This document shows, piece after piece, positions 1-12,600 of a DNA stretch of 64,000 nucleotides. Numbering within the stretch: position 1 is the stretch's first letter; every line of letters begins with the position of its first letter. Below the pieces are notes generated by a model. That model searched no databases. It saw only the letters and a program-made list of their open reading frames with translations, and was not told where the DNA came from. The DNA is from Dasyornis broadbenti (taxonomy: Eukaryota > Chordata > Aves > Passeriformes > Dasyornithidae). The translations under genes and the position numbers were made by a program. The stretch covers positions 248,001 through 312,000 of the forward strand of contig VZRN01004247.1 of assembly GCA_013397935.1 (NCBI GenBank), in the 5' to 3' direction.

Positions 1-1194
1 TCCATTTTCCTCCCAGGAACACATCACTTAGGGTTAGCATCCAAAGGAAAGAAGCTCCGCTGGGGGTTATTCTCTGAGCAAAAGCCATGAGAGAGCCCAG
101 CTTGGTTTAGGGTTTTGTTCTGGACAGTGCACTTGTAGGTAAGACAGTACAGGAAACCTCTCTTCCAGGCCATGAAGAGACAGTTGTGTTATAATCTTTA
201 TCATAAAGTTTACCGGTGTCTTGCAGTTCTTGTGGCCTAACCAGGACAATGTTCAGAGCCTTCATCAACTTTTATTATATTACATTATAAGGAATTAATT
301 TTTTTTCTATTTTCCAACAGATTATTCTCTTTTTCAACCCATTATTCTCATTTTATTACTGTTGGTAATCCACAATTTATACCATTCTTATATGATTTTA
401 TGTCCTAAATCTGTTGTTATATGGGCATACATGCACACACATGTCCTCTGAGGCTTTTTTTTGTTCAGAGCCACACCAGTTAAACAGCATTACAGCAGCC
501 AGTGATCTGAGGCAATGTGCTACTTACAGTTCCCTATAGGCAAATGTCAAAGCTCGAAGCTGGCTGTGAGTAATTACAGAGATTTTTCTGCTTTAATAGA
601 TACCTTCTGCTACCGAGTAGTGCTTGTGATAAATGTATTAGCCATTAGTTTTCTGTCACCACTGAAGGAACAACATGTAAACTTGTGTGAAAGAGGAAAT
701 AAGAATAGAAAGCCACTCACATATAACTGCAAGAAGCTGGAGGGGGTTGTTAACACTGAGTGCTGGTAGCAAAGACACCTATTAAACTCTGTCAGTATCG
801 TTTAGTCAGAGCTTTCCTAGGCTGGCTGAGGGTGCCAGAGTATTCATGTATTTTTAGATACACTTACAACTTCAGATATACTTATAGCTCTGGAGGGATC
901 TATCATGTAGCAGTGAGTTATGAAGCAAATTTTATTCCCCTCCACCTCTGCATGATCTGTCAAACAAAGAACAAGAAGCATGTAGCTCTGATTCAGGAAA
1001 AAGAGAGACTGCATCCTTCTGAATAGACTCAACTTTGATGGGAGTAATTTCCAGCTTCCTCTGCCTAAGGAAAACTAACAAGTTAAAAAAAAAAGAAAAA
1101 CCTACATGAACCGCAGTGTTGCCAGGGTGGCATGAGCAATCCATTATTGGGGGATAGTAGGGTTATGGGGACACTAAATATGGTGGTGGTGAGG
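1..1194. other. intergenic, no gene seen
   Basis: No open frame here resembles a known protein, and I see no recognisable repeat, RNA gene or promoter. The stretch is AT-rich unique-looking DNA. It lies beyond the 3' end of the minus-strand sulfotransferase gene. Confidence 0.6.
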
Positions 1195-1384
1195 ATAAGA
1201 TCTAGAAACATGAATAATTCTGCATAAAATCATAAGCTTTTTTTTTTTTTTTTTTTAAATTGTTTGGCTGTTCTTTCTTGGTCTTCTCANATAAGATCTA
1301 GAAACATGAATAATTCTGCATAAAATCATAAGCTTTTTTTTTTTTTTTTTTAAATTGTTTTGCTGTTCTTGCTTGGTCTTCTCA
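1195..1384. repeat. Near-identical tandem 95-bp duplication flanking a single N
   Basis: Copy 1 (1195-1289) and copy 2 (1291-1384) both start ATAAGATCTAGAAACATG and end GGTCTTCTCA, and they are separated only by the undetermined base at 1290. They differ at two substitutions (GGCTG/TGCTG and TTCTTTCTTG/TTCTTGCTTG) and in the poly-T run (19 versus 18). A lone N between two almost identical sequences around a homopolymer suggests unmerged contig ends rather than a real duplication. Confidence 0.85.
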
Positions 1385-3162
1385 CTTTAGATTTCTCCTT
1401 GTGCCAAAGCTGCCCCATTTATGAAATAGCCAGGCAAGACCTGCCAGATGTACCAAATGCTAGTCCTGGCTCGTGTACAATCTGCTGTCAAGGCGGGATA
1501 GAGAGAGCCTCTTTCTGGGCTTCCTCCTGTCACCATCGCCTGGTCACTGTCACCAGCTGATGTCTAACATATGATTGCACCTTCCCACCAGAGCAGATAA
1601 TGCCTGCAACCCACTCCCTGTACTGGGATGGCTCCTCAAAACCTTCATACTTAAATCCCATTGTGTCCATTTTTCACAGTCTCCTTTTCCCTCTCCCTTC
1701 ACCATGCTGCTGACAGCAAAGGTTGTACAGACTGGAGACTGCTGTGTGATTAACTTATTCTGTCTGACCTTTTCATGTGATGAGAAGGTGAGAGCCAGCT
1801 TTGGGTCCAAGACTAGTCTGCCAGCCTTTATACATTTCCAGATACAGCTGAGAGGGACTAAGTGCATTTGAGAGATTTTCAAGTTAGCTCTTGAGAGACT
1901 GACATCCCCTAGAAGTGGTGCTAATAGTCACAATTAGTTGCTAAAACTTCTTACAATTAATATGGTCACAAATTAGTTTTGAATGTGACTAAGCAATAGA
2001 TTTAAAAAAAAAAAGGATAAATCTCATACTTAATATAGTAGCAGTAATAGACCCCTCAGTGATCTAAAACCAGTCACCTAGGAATATAAGAAATGGCTAA
2101 TGGTTTGAGTTGCTTCTCCCATGTTTCATTGTTCCCTTCACCATAATTCCACAATTTATTTGCACTCATTCTCCTGAGAAAGCAACAGGTAGAACAAATG
2201 TATTATCTAAGGTTACCCAGCTCCACGTAAGTGCCATGCTCTGGTAAGTCCCAAGGGCTCATGGATTCCAACAGCACAAATGCGAAAGCCCAAACGTTGT
2301 CCCTACTGCGCTATCTGGGCTGTCCATTGACTGGGTGTTAAGTGCTTTTGGAGAATTAACAAGAGTCACCTTTCCACTGAGGTTTTAGATCCTGCACCAC
2401 TCCAGTTACACAGTTTAGAAGGTACCTCTAACTACTTCTCTAAACAAAACCCAATGCATTTTTCAGACTTTCTGCTAAAATCAGACCGTAATGCTTACAA
2501 AAATGGTGAAAAGAGCTTGTAAAGTCACCATGAACACCAGATCTGTTCACTGGAAGATTTTTAAGAGCCATAATGGAAACTTTGTCTGGATTGTTAACAG
2601 CTGTGCTGCTTGAGGGATGAGGCTGATGCACTGTGATGAGAGCACTGCTGGAAGGGAAGATATTCTGGCATTAGATTCTGTGTAATGCATCTTCAAGCAC
2701 CTGAAGTTATTTGCTCCTTTCCTACAGGATTCATGATCAAGGCTCTTGCAGACAGTGCTTTAACCCTCAAGCAGATTATTTATTGCTTTTTATGTCTTTT
2801 TCTAATAATAAAAATAATTTACATGGAAATGGTGTTCTAAAATATTCATCATGTAAAATAACATTCTTCTTCCTTCCCATGTCTGTTACCAATGGGCCAA
2901 AATCCATCATTTGTGAACAGTTTTCATGAAACAAACGTATGCCATGAAAGATTAACAGGAAGACAATCATTTTAATAGGTAAAGTTCTGCATGGTACAAG
3001 AGATCATGGCAGGGATTTTTCAGAAGAGTGCTTAGGATGATAAACCACATCTACAAACTCCAGGATAATCTCAGCAGCAGTCACCAGCCCACCTATCAAG
3101 CACCTGTGAGAACAAGTTCAGCCCATTTTGTACAAAGGTCACTGTTCTTTGTTTAACCTAAA
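1385..3162. other. 3' flank and probable 3' UTR of the sulfotransferase gene
   Basis: No protein-coding exon is recognised. The part next to 3162, down to about 2760, is the likely 3' untranslated region of the minus-strand sulfotransferase gene. The remainder is AT-rich with no repeat I can name. Confidence 0.45.
2779..2784 (-). terminator. candidate poly(A) signal AATAAA (sulfotransferase gene)
   Basis: On the minus strand AATAAA lies about 380 bases past the TAA stop, inside an AT-rich patch, and is followed by a T/G-containing stretch. It is the nearest well-placed signal downstream of the sulfotransferase stop. Other hexamers occur further away, so cleavage here is inferred. Confidence 0.4.
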
Positions 3163-4540
3163 TTAGTCATTCAGGGAAGAATAATTCTCATATTTCATAG
3201 AATAGTTGAACAAAAAAAAATCCATTTCATACAACTTTTTTATCTTCTCAATTTGTTCTGAGGTCAATTGTCTGAGGTACTCTAAGGTGATATCACCATT
3301 AGTTCGTTTCTCTGACCCATAAGTCTTCAAGCTGGGGTATTGCAGGCTCTCTGGTGCTCCAATGACTTTCAGAACATGCTCAGAATCCAACCCAAGAGTT
3401 TCATACTTACCCAAAATATCATAGTGAATGTTGCAAGGATCACAGAGCAGAAACATTGGTTTCCAGTGAATGTCAAGAGTATGTGGTGGTTTTGCTATTA
3501 TGAAGCTGACAAACTCCTGGAAACTCACTTTTTCAGAAGAATTTTTATTTTTCCTAAACATTGCCCTAATCTCATTAGCAACAGTGATACTGTAGAATGG
3601 CTCGGAGTGCAGGAGTTTGTCTCTGTAAGCTGAAACCAGCCGCTCCAAGGGATGTCTGGTGAACATCACTTTGGTGTAATTGCTTAGAAATTCCTTTTGT
3701 GAGGCAGGAGGGTAAGTCACCAGCCTTTTGATAAGAGAGGTACGGTGGATGTCAACATGCTGAATGTCAGAAGCTTCTGCATTCAAGTCTGATTGAAGAA
3801 GAAAAATAGTTCTCTTCCAGTTGGAGCATCCTACCTTGGGCACCTCACAGTAGATAAATTTATGCTTGTGCTCCACAAAGAGCTGGTTTGCAACATGAGA
3901 ATCCAATATGCTTATTGGTTTATTAAGATTATTCTTCAGGCAGACAGAAGCCAGTGTGTTTTTCCGATCATTTTGAATTGCCAGCCAATTTTTGGGAAAA
4001 GCATCTGTAACCAAGGAAGAGATTGAAATCATTTCAGTGAAATAAGCTTGTATAAATCTCTTTATTTGTGACAATCATAGCACTCAATCTATCACCCTGT
4101 AAAGAAAAGCTAATGAAGATGCTAAAATCAATTTTTTTTACTGTCACCAGACTCAAGTATGGCAAACATGCAATAAACTACTCTACGTAGCGAAAAGTTT
4201 ATTAAAATGAAAACTTTCAACACATTAGCAGTATTAGTCTAAGCAAGTTTGATGTTCCAACATCATGTTTTTTCAGTGCTCTCCTCTCATATATTGTTAA
4301 GATATCTACCACAGTGACAGGGCCTTGGATATTTTCACAGTATTGTTCATAACTTGGGCTCCATAGTTACTTTCTAACACATTTGGAAAAAATGTTTCTC
4401 ATTCTGTAAAACATTAAGTCTTATTGTTGGTAATTTCTTTACTCACCTGTTAAGGTTTTTTGTCTCTTACAGAAAAACCCAAAAAGAAATACCCCAAATA
4501 TAAAATTTGGGAGAAGGAAAACCAACACCTTCTGGTTCAT
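3163..4540 (-). CDS. Carbohydrate sulfotransferase, HNK-1ST/CHST family (type II Golgi enzyme), two coding exons
   Basis: Members of this family transfer sulfate from PAPS to sugar hydroxyls on glycoproteins or glycosaminoglycans in the Golgi. Coding exons are 4540-4447 and 4004-3163 (minus strand), joined across a 442-bp GT-AG intron in phase 1, giving 311 residues. Residues 5-24 are a hydrophobic signal anchor followed by KRQK. The 5'-phosphosulfate loop PKVGCSNWKR is at about 87-96 and the 3'-phosphate motif FTRHPLERLVSAYRDK at about 146-161. Family blocks DIHWKPMFLLCDPC (209-222), GKYETL, and a C-terminal YEMDFFLFNY follow. N-glycosylation sequons NYT, NSS and NYS are present. The family is usually 340-440 residues, so the stem is short here. 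Motifs are mixed between CHST8/9-like (CEVPK.GCSNWKR, LFNYS) and CHST11/13-like (IHYD..GKYETL), so I do not assign a symbol. The frame stays open upstream of 4004 into the intron, but TTGGTTACAG just before 4004 is a good acceptor. No disabling change is seen. Confidence 0.88.
4447..4540 (-). CDS. Sulfotransferase exon 1: start codon and signal anchor
   Basis: This 94-nt exon encodes 31 residues plus one base. It starts ATG in the context AAAATGAAC and reads MNQKVLVFLLPN, then a further hydrophobic run and CKRQKTLT, the expected topology of a type II Golgi enzyme. It ends ACAG|GTGAGT, a strong donor. The leftover G joins AT from the next exon to make an Asp codon and keeps the catalytic frame. 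On the minus strand TTGTTGACAG|AAAG near 4594 could be the acceptor of the 5' UTR part of this exon. Any upstream non-coding exon and the promoter were not identified. Confidence 0.8.
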
Positions 4541-4594
4541 TTTATTCTCACAGGAAGGACAATGGTGTGATCTCTAAAGTGGAAATCTGTCTTT

Positions 4595-7500
4595 CTGTCA
4601 ACAAGGAAAGATAACTGAAGTTAGATTTTGTGTGACTGATATATGTTCTTACAGAATTAACATTATTACAGATAACATTCTCTTACAGAATTTAGGATAG
4701 CAGAAATAACTTTCAAGTCCTATAAAAATAGGCTTTGCTAATAAGTAAAAATTCTCTTATGAAAAAGACACACCACAATTATATTTCTAAACCAAACAGA
4801 CAAAGAATATGGCCGTTTAGAAGTATTCCAAAATTCCTCATTTCTCAGAACAATGAACTGCTTATGAGCAAATACTTTTCCTTTCTCTTTTAAAGCAGTT
4901 GGGGAACAATAACTTAACTTAGGATTAGAGTTGTATTTTTTTTATAACCTGTAACCACAAAGACCATTACACATTCAGGATGAGTTTCTTTCCATTTATT
5001 GCCCTGAAGCTTTCCACTTTGTACAAATAAAACTCCTTCCTATCCCTGCGGAGAGTCCTAGCCACTAACAATACATGAATTCTCCCATTCCCTCTCTCCA
5101 AAGACATACATATGTTTGCTGCTATTGATGCAAAAGAGCCCCAAAATGGTTCTGTACAGGAAGTGTACAGAAGCAGAAGAGAAAACAATAGAACAATAGT
5201 TCAGTGTTCCCAGGCAAAAGGAGAGAAGGCAAATGCAGTCCAACACATTTTCTCTCCTGTGCTCACTCATTTTGTTCCCTTACACGTCATGGAGAGACAC
5301 CTATCTAAATCCTCTGTGTACTCAGCTTACCCCAGTAGAGAGCTTTTCATCAGCATGCTTTTATTGGAAGTTTTAAAAATAAGTGCAAAACAATAAACAC
5401 TGGCAAATATGACAGCCTGTTCCATGAAGTCTGCACAATCAAAAAAGTCAAACAACATTGTCTTCCTTTTCCACTTACAAGTTTTCATCTTGAACCTGCT
5501 AGCGATAAACACATCATTGCCTGGATTTCTTGGGGAGGTAAACTCTTTTTTTTTTTCAATGTTTCATATTCTATTTTATTTTTACAAGATACAATTGGAC
5601 CACTTCGGAAGTTGTTTGTGAGCCACTCATTGTGTGGATATACATAAACCCCAGCTGCCATAATGGAAACTGGTTTCTGGTGTGTTCTGAGACAGGAGTA
5701 GACGCAGCACCAGTTACATTGCTGAAACTGCACTTGAGCACAAGGCTTCTTTTTCCTTTCAGGGCCTACATATGATTTTGATATCACACACTTTTACCAG
5801 AACATCTGCAGATTCATACAGTTAACAGCATTACTGATAACTAGATCTCTCTCAGTGTAGGTATGACCTCGGGAATGGAGAGGGACACTGTTCACCATCT
5901 CTGTATTAAAAACTTACTTGTATTTACAATAAAATGTTACAATACTCATTCAAATTAATGTAGTATTCCTACACACAATGGCATTTAGCCAATACTTTTT
6001 CATTTTCTTGGCTGCATAAGATCGTTGTAAAGGCTACAAGAAAAGTTATGGGAAGATCTGCCTTTAACCTTTTCTTCACTGTACATCAATTCTCACTTCA
6101 CTGTGTGATCCTTGAGTCATAATGAATCAGAGTCTGTTTTCAAGGCCAGTTAAAGTCAAAATAGTTGTTCATTGAACTCATGAGGTCCAAGATTGAGTGT
6201 TCCCTTTTTATTCTTTTTCAGAAACAGTTTGAAGACACAATTTCACACTCTGTAGCAATTAAAATCAATATGGCTCTCAATAATTCTGTCAGAGTATGCT
6301 TAGGAGAAAGATGTTGGGCTTCATTCACTTTGAATGTTGTCATTTCAGAGAAGTAATGTTATCATACCAGGAATCAAGAACAAGGAACCAGACAATGAAC
6401 TATATGGATTTTACCCTATTTAGATGCTTGTATCATGCATATTTACTAATCACACCACCGGTAAGAATATGACATATTTCATGTTGACACATGTCAATGA
6501 GTCACCGGAGGGAAATAGAAGAGGCTTGCTTCCTTGGGGGAAAGAAGTTTTTTAGGAGCAAGGTAAACACAGGAGACAACTTCTCTTCTAAGACTTACAC
6601 ATATTTGAGGAAGCAAAAGAATCTTTAATTAAATTCAGGAGAACAACCAGACCACAAGAAGAGATAGAACAAGCTCCAAGATGACAGGTGAAATATGTCT
6701 GGACTCTTTAGAAAATTTCACGGAGCAGACTGGCAGTAAGAGCTAACACTGCCCTCAAAAAGTGAGGTCAACATGACATGAAACTACCTTAAGGTGAAGT
6801 CCAAAGGCTTCCTCAGAAGGTGTTTTCAGATGGGAGACCCCAGTATGGAGTTCTGTGTAACGTAAAGTTTCCAGAGATGAAAATCACCTAAGAGAAACCT
6901 GAGGAAGAGAAGGAAAGAAAATTCTGAGAGCTATTTTGTCAAAGAGAAACAACTCACCTGGAAATTAAAAAGGAGGGAAAAAATTCAATATGAAAAGCAC
7001 CTTTGTCAGTAGGTGTCAGAGGTGTCAGTAAATCAGATGAACTTTTCCTTATATTTATTGTGGCTTTTCCAGGTACTTGTAATTGTGTTTGCTATTTAAG
7101 ATGTAAGGAGTTACTACTTCTATTTGCATTTTACCTCATCCTACCTTGAATTAAATGTGATTTTATGTAACTACAAGGCATTCCTCAGTCAAGGAGTGGT
7201 GAGTCTATTAACAAAACAAGTCCATACTAAATAGACTAGTTCTGCTGTAAGCAAAGGGCACCAGAATGCACTCTCCCAGGAAAGATGGAGACAGCATCAT
7301 AAGACTCATAAGAAAAAGAGCAGAAACCTCTTCTACTGAAAAGTAACAAAGCAGGTAGAGAGGGATCTAGATGTCTTTCTGGAACTTAGATATTCCCAGA
7401 AGAGAAGATACTAGAAAATAAGTATCAGGCATTTAATCTTCTTCGTTCTTGTTGTACATAGTTGATTGGGGGAGGGATTATTTTTTTAATTTTTAAAAAA

Positions 7501-9225
7501 TTTTTAATGAAGCATAAAATCTTCCAGATACCAGCTTTACACTGCACTATTGGTTTTATCTTGTTCTTGAGATCACATCATTATAAATCAACTATACAGA
7601 GCTATGGCTTGATATTGTCAATATCTGCATGTCTTACTGGATTCTGCAGATTACATTGGAAATCAATTTATGACTCTTTTTTGCTCATTACTAAAGAGTA
7701 AACCAAGCAGCAAGAAGCATTATCCTTGTAGAACCCTTTCTTGCAGGAGTCTTTCAGAAAGATTGCTATCAGGTGATGAGATTTTTTGAGACCTGTCACT
7801 TAAATAGTGTTTAACTTCTTCAGTGTGTGTCCTGCTGATTTGATGTCTTTCTAACTTCTTAGCCAAAACATGCTGTCGTGTCAAGTCAAATGCTTCATAC
7901 AATTCTAAATTCACTATATCAATGCTATTGCCTTAATCAACCAAAGCCAAAGAAAAATAATAAGTCAGTCTGGTGACATCCATTTCCTATAACATAATCC
8001 AAACTTTCCATATGAGAACAATCAGAGCAATTGTTCAAGCTAAGAGGGGTAACAAATGGGGAATAGATTACTGGAGAAAGCAATGTCAATCATCTCATGT
8101 GCATGCAAAACGGCAAAAAGGCTTGAAGCCCTCATAAAATTAAAAATACTAACTGAATTCAGGCGTTTTTTGCTTTGCTCATAATTCTACCATGTCCCTC
8201 TACAATTCCATTTTAAAGATTCTTTTCTTCCCGATACACACACTGCATGTAACAAAACAAAAAACATTGTGTCATGTTTTTCATATTTATTCTCAAGTTT
8301 GCTGACCATAAAATGTTCTTTCCACCCTTCTGTTTATTTCAAGAAATTTCTGACAATTTTCACCTTTTAATTACTTTCAACATCTCCCTTTTCTTCATGC
8401 TATACTGGATATGGAGATGGCTGGCAACCTAGTTGCACACCTCCTGGCAGCAGGTGAGACACTTTGACCCAGAAGAGTTCTCTATCTCTGTATTGTACTT
8501 TCCCAGGGGTCTCATAAAATTGTCATATGCTGGAGTTACTGGATATTTTTTTCTGTTAAATTGCTTTTTCTTGGTTCATTTGTCTCATGTTTGCTTTACA
8601 TTTTGTGATACTAGACCTTCTGCAATCTTCCCCAGTGTCTATTAGCCATCTGGACTTTAACTGCTTGAGGATGTGTAGCTACACCACAACCACTCACACT
8701 TACCCAACCATCAGTTTAGGGTTTATGACGAGTTCCTTTCCCCTGACCAAAATAAGGTCTGATAGAAAAGCTCTAGTACTCTTTCAATTAGAAAGTACTC
8801 AGAGAGTCAAAGATGTTTGAATGATAGTCACATGAGTACATGACCTAACACATCACATTCAGATTAAAGTTCTTCCTCCTGCCATGCAGATTTATTTCTA
8901 GAACAGGCACCAAAGGAACAAGTTGCTTTACCTTGAATAGGTATCACTGGTACATTGTTCTGTTCTTGAACTGCTGAAACAATGATTCATAATAGAACAT
9001 TCCCTAACCCTTCTCCTGGAACTTCTGAATCATTGCAACTCAAAAATCTTCAGTATTTAAAGAAACACTAAAAAAACCCAACAAAACTTAAAAAACAATA
9101 TTTTGATACTTTCATAAACAGTAAGAAGTATTATAGCTGGAAACACAGAATAATGTGTCTTTTTGCATGGCACCTATTACCCAAGTACAGAAACACATGT
9201 ACCCACACTTGTGTACATATGTATA
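4595..9225. other. intergenic / possible 5' region of the sulfotransferase gene, no gene seen
   Basis: This 4.6-kb AT-rich stretch is upstream of the sulfotransferase start. It may hold its promoter and non-coding 5' exons, but I cannot place them. The open frames present are short, lack recognisable motifs and show no convincing splice signals. I recognise no mobile element here. Confidence 0.5.
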
Positions 9226-9615
9226 CACACACGAGTAGTTCCAAAACACATTAATATCAGTTATGCTGGTATATTATTTGCTCCAAGAAAACTAACTAAA
9301 TAGGCTGATAAAGATTTAAAGTCTTCTGGTAATAAACTTACAAAGGTGTGTCTCAAGCTAATTTTTCACAGACAGACCTTGGTCAGAGCTGAGCACGTGG
9401 GGTGATCCTCTGCACCCACTTAATAAGTAGAATTTTCCAGATTAGACAAATGAAATTACAACAAAACTTATTTGTTTTCCTGATACATTTGAAGCCAGAA
9501 GTAAAAAAAGTACTAGTAGGGCAGCTCAGTGAAAGGTAGGGAAAATCTCTGAAAAGAGATAACATTTTCAGTTGCTGAACCCCATACTGTACTTAAGCCC
9601 TGTTAATCCTTCAAA
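9226..9615. repeat. Unidentified interspersed repeat, copy A (pairs with 22470-22865)
   Basis: This segment is collinear with 22470-22865 at a constant offset. AATATCAGTTA occurs at 9253 and 22495, GGTGATCCTC at 9401 and 22650, and CTGTTAATC at 9600 and 22848 (offsets 13242-13249). Between these anchors both copies share TATTATTTG, GGTGTGTCTCAA and several other short words in the same order, with many substitutions. The similarity fades outside these limits. I do not recognise the family. It could be an old transposon or a duplicated local segment. Confidence 0.7.
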
Positions 9616-12600
9616 AAGACAACTACAAACACATACATACTGATATGTGCATGGGTACATAGCAGGTGAGGAGGGGATGATGTGTAGAAAGCCCCCAAGA
9701 ACAGCTGGACAGGAAAACCAAGCTCCGAATGCAGTTCTGCATGTGCTGTTCTATCAGAGTGAATTGCAAAAGCAAGACCCTTGTTCAACCAAATCTGCAG
9801 CACCCTTGTTTCTGTAGTTTGTGATGGGTGAACAGGAGGGAGAAAGACCCCAGAAACTGGAGCCTTAAAAGCCAGGCTGGCCTGTCCATGAAGTGAAAAA
9901 TCAGTAAAGAATCAGGAAACTCAGACAAGTTACAGACAGCCAAGGGCTAGAAAAAGCGTCTGATCTGGGTCATTTTGCCAACACGAGACAGCATTTGACA
10001 TCATCTCATTTGCAGCAAGGGTTGAATGTTAGGTGAGAATGAGTAGAAGCTCAGTGGGGAGACAACATATGGGCTAGGCTGGGAGCTACAGAGGAAAAGG
10101 CTGACAAGAGTGTCCTACAGAACAGCAGGAGCTGTTACAGAACTGAGGTGGGTACAAAGTAACAATTTCCATTATGGGCAAAGTCTAAAACTCATGTTCT
10201 GTGCAGTGGCCATCTGAGCCCTCCATTACTGCATCAGACTTCTTTCTGGTCTCAGCAACTCTAGTGATACCTTCCTCACTGCCATCATTAATCTGCTTAT
10301 TATTCTCATTACACCACTTCTTATGCCTGCCTTTTAGTTTTTTCTTCTCTGCTTAATTCCATGTCATCTCCTTCTCCTACCTTCCAAAGGTTTTCTTTAT
10401 CTGTCATTTGTCATGCAGTATTAAAAGCTCAGCTTTACTTTCTGATCAGTCATATTGGTAGCCCTTGTTACCATTAGCCCACGATAACAGAAAAATAGTT
10501 TCTGTTTTCTCCTCTGCTGCCTGTGCTTTCAGATGAAGTTTATGAAGCACCTACAGAGCCATTAAATTTTTCACCTAAAATCACTCCTTAAAGTCTTCCT
10601 TTTTAAGGATGCCAATGCCAGTTATAATGCCAGTGTGCTAAAACTGTTACTAACCAGCCCCCAAAAGAGCAAGCAAAAGAGAGCAAGCCAATTTGGGGAT
10701 GAAAAGGACCAAAGTGAAGAGAAAAAAAAAGGGTACATGGGAACAGGCAGCAGCGAGTCTGACAGAAAAGCTCCCAGAGAGAGGCAGGAAGCAGAAACCC
10801 AAGGAAAAGTGGCAGAGCTGGGGGCCAAGGGAAATAGAAAGGCTCTGTAGCCTGCTCTAAAAATGTTGTGGGAAAGGGAAGTTGAGAACTGGACTGAAAA
10901 TGACACAAATTCAGTGAAGACAGAGAAGAACAAATTCAACGAAATGAGTATAGAAAGCAATGTGTTAATTATCCGATAAACTATCACAGATATTTAAACA
11001 AGGAATGAGATAATATGCATTGCAGTCACCTGTGCACTGGAATCCAGCCCTTACTATGTGATCGAACTTTCTTGTCTTTTCCTTCCTGGAACTGTAGCCA
11101 GAAAGGCCACGGACTTTTGATTTTCTAAGTAGAGACAGGTTCAGTGAGGAGACCTGGCTCATGGATGGGCCCAGCTTGGCTGGGACCCAGGAAGCTGGAG
11201 ACCAGTTCTGCTGCAGTATCACTGGGGCAAGGACTGGTGGCCTCAGGAGGCTGACATGGGGTCCTGGCTGTGGGCTGTTAATATGAGTAACAGCAATGCT
11301 TTCCTTGCATTCAGGTGTACCCACCTTGTCTCAGACCTAGATCCTCTTCGTCCTCTCCTGCTTTTCACTTCCCTGTGCAAGCTTGATTCATTCATTCCTG
11401 ACATTGTATGCCAAATAGCAAAGTCAAAACTGTTTGTAAAAGTCTCAGTTACTTTGCACACAGACCCCGGGCAAACTCCTGGTTGCTGTTCACCTTCTTA
11501 TATCCTTATGTCCCCTCCCTCAGTACCCCTCAACCGTAATTGATGATAGCTATGACCTCTCTTTCTCTCTTTACACTCCAGTGACTACAAAGTGTTTCTG
11601 CTTAAATTATTTTCCTTTTTGCTTCTATTTCCTCCAGCTTCTTCTGTCATTCTAGTCTAGATTTTGAGCCTCATTTTCAGGATTCCAAAATATTTTTGTC
11701 CAAAACCATACCTCAACTCTCCTTCCCCCCCCCCACTCTTTCTTTTCTAGACTCCTTCAAAGTCGCCTTTAGAGGAATCATGTACAAATCCTAACACCAG
11801 TGATTTGGTGTCTGCCCTTTTACAAAAATAAGCTCTTTTCCTGAAACGTCCTGACACTTACTGACAAACTGTGTATACCTTTTTCTCTCTTCCTACATGA
11901 ATCTAGGCCTATTTTTCTTTTTCTTTCTTCTCTCCTCTCTATTGCAGGGCAAGCTGTTCAGCAGAAATGTTATGTTTAAAGTCTGTTTCTTTGAAACATG
12001 TTTTTATAGCACACTATGGCACATGCAATACCAAAAATTAAGAAGTTTGGAGACAGTAGGATTAAAGTGATAAGCTAAATCGTAGAGAGCATTAAATGAA
12101 GTGTCTCCTGTTTTTTGGCAGTACAGTCTTGAAACTAAAGACTTGATATTTCAGAGCATTTGAGGTTACAGTACACTCTAAGTTCAAAACAGTTTTGTGG
12201 ATTCAGTTGCAGATACAAAAGATCTGCAAATCTGGTTTCCAGAGCCTGCTCAAATACACGGAAAATGGAGAACAACAGTCAATGAGTCTCTGAAAAGGTG
12301 GGCACCCCGCACCACATGGGATTATCATATCAGACAAAGAACACAAACTCTCAGCCTAAAACCTCTTTTCTGGTTCCCAGCACACCTTCCTTCGTCTGCT
12401 GTAGATAGTGGGGATCCTACTGTACAGCCCTTGAGTGTCTCAAGAACATGTTCATCCTGTGAACCAAACATGTCCAGTTGTGTGGAGTATCTTGTTTCTT
12501 TAAAAAACAGGTGTTGAAAGCTAGTGAAAAATGTATTCATGCGGTATCATAACAATATGCACAAAAATCATTGTCAGTGGTGCATCAGCTGTCCCTTGAC

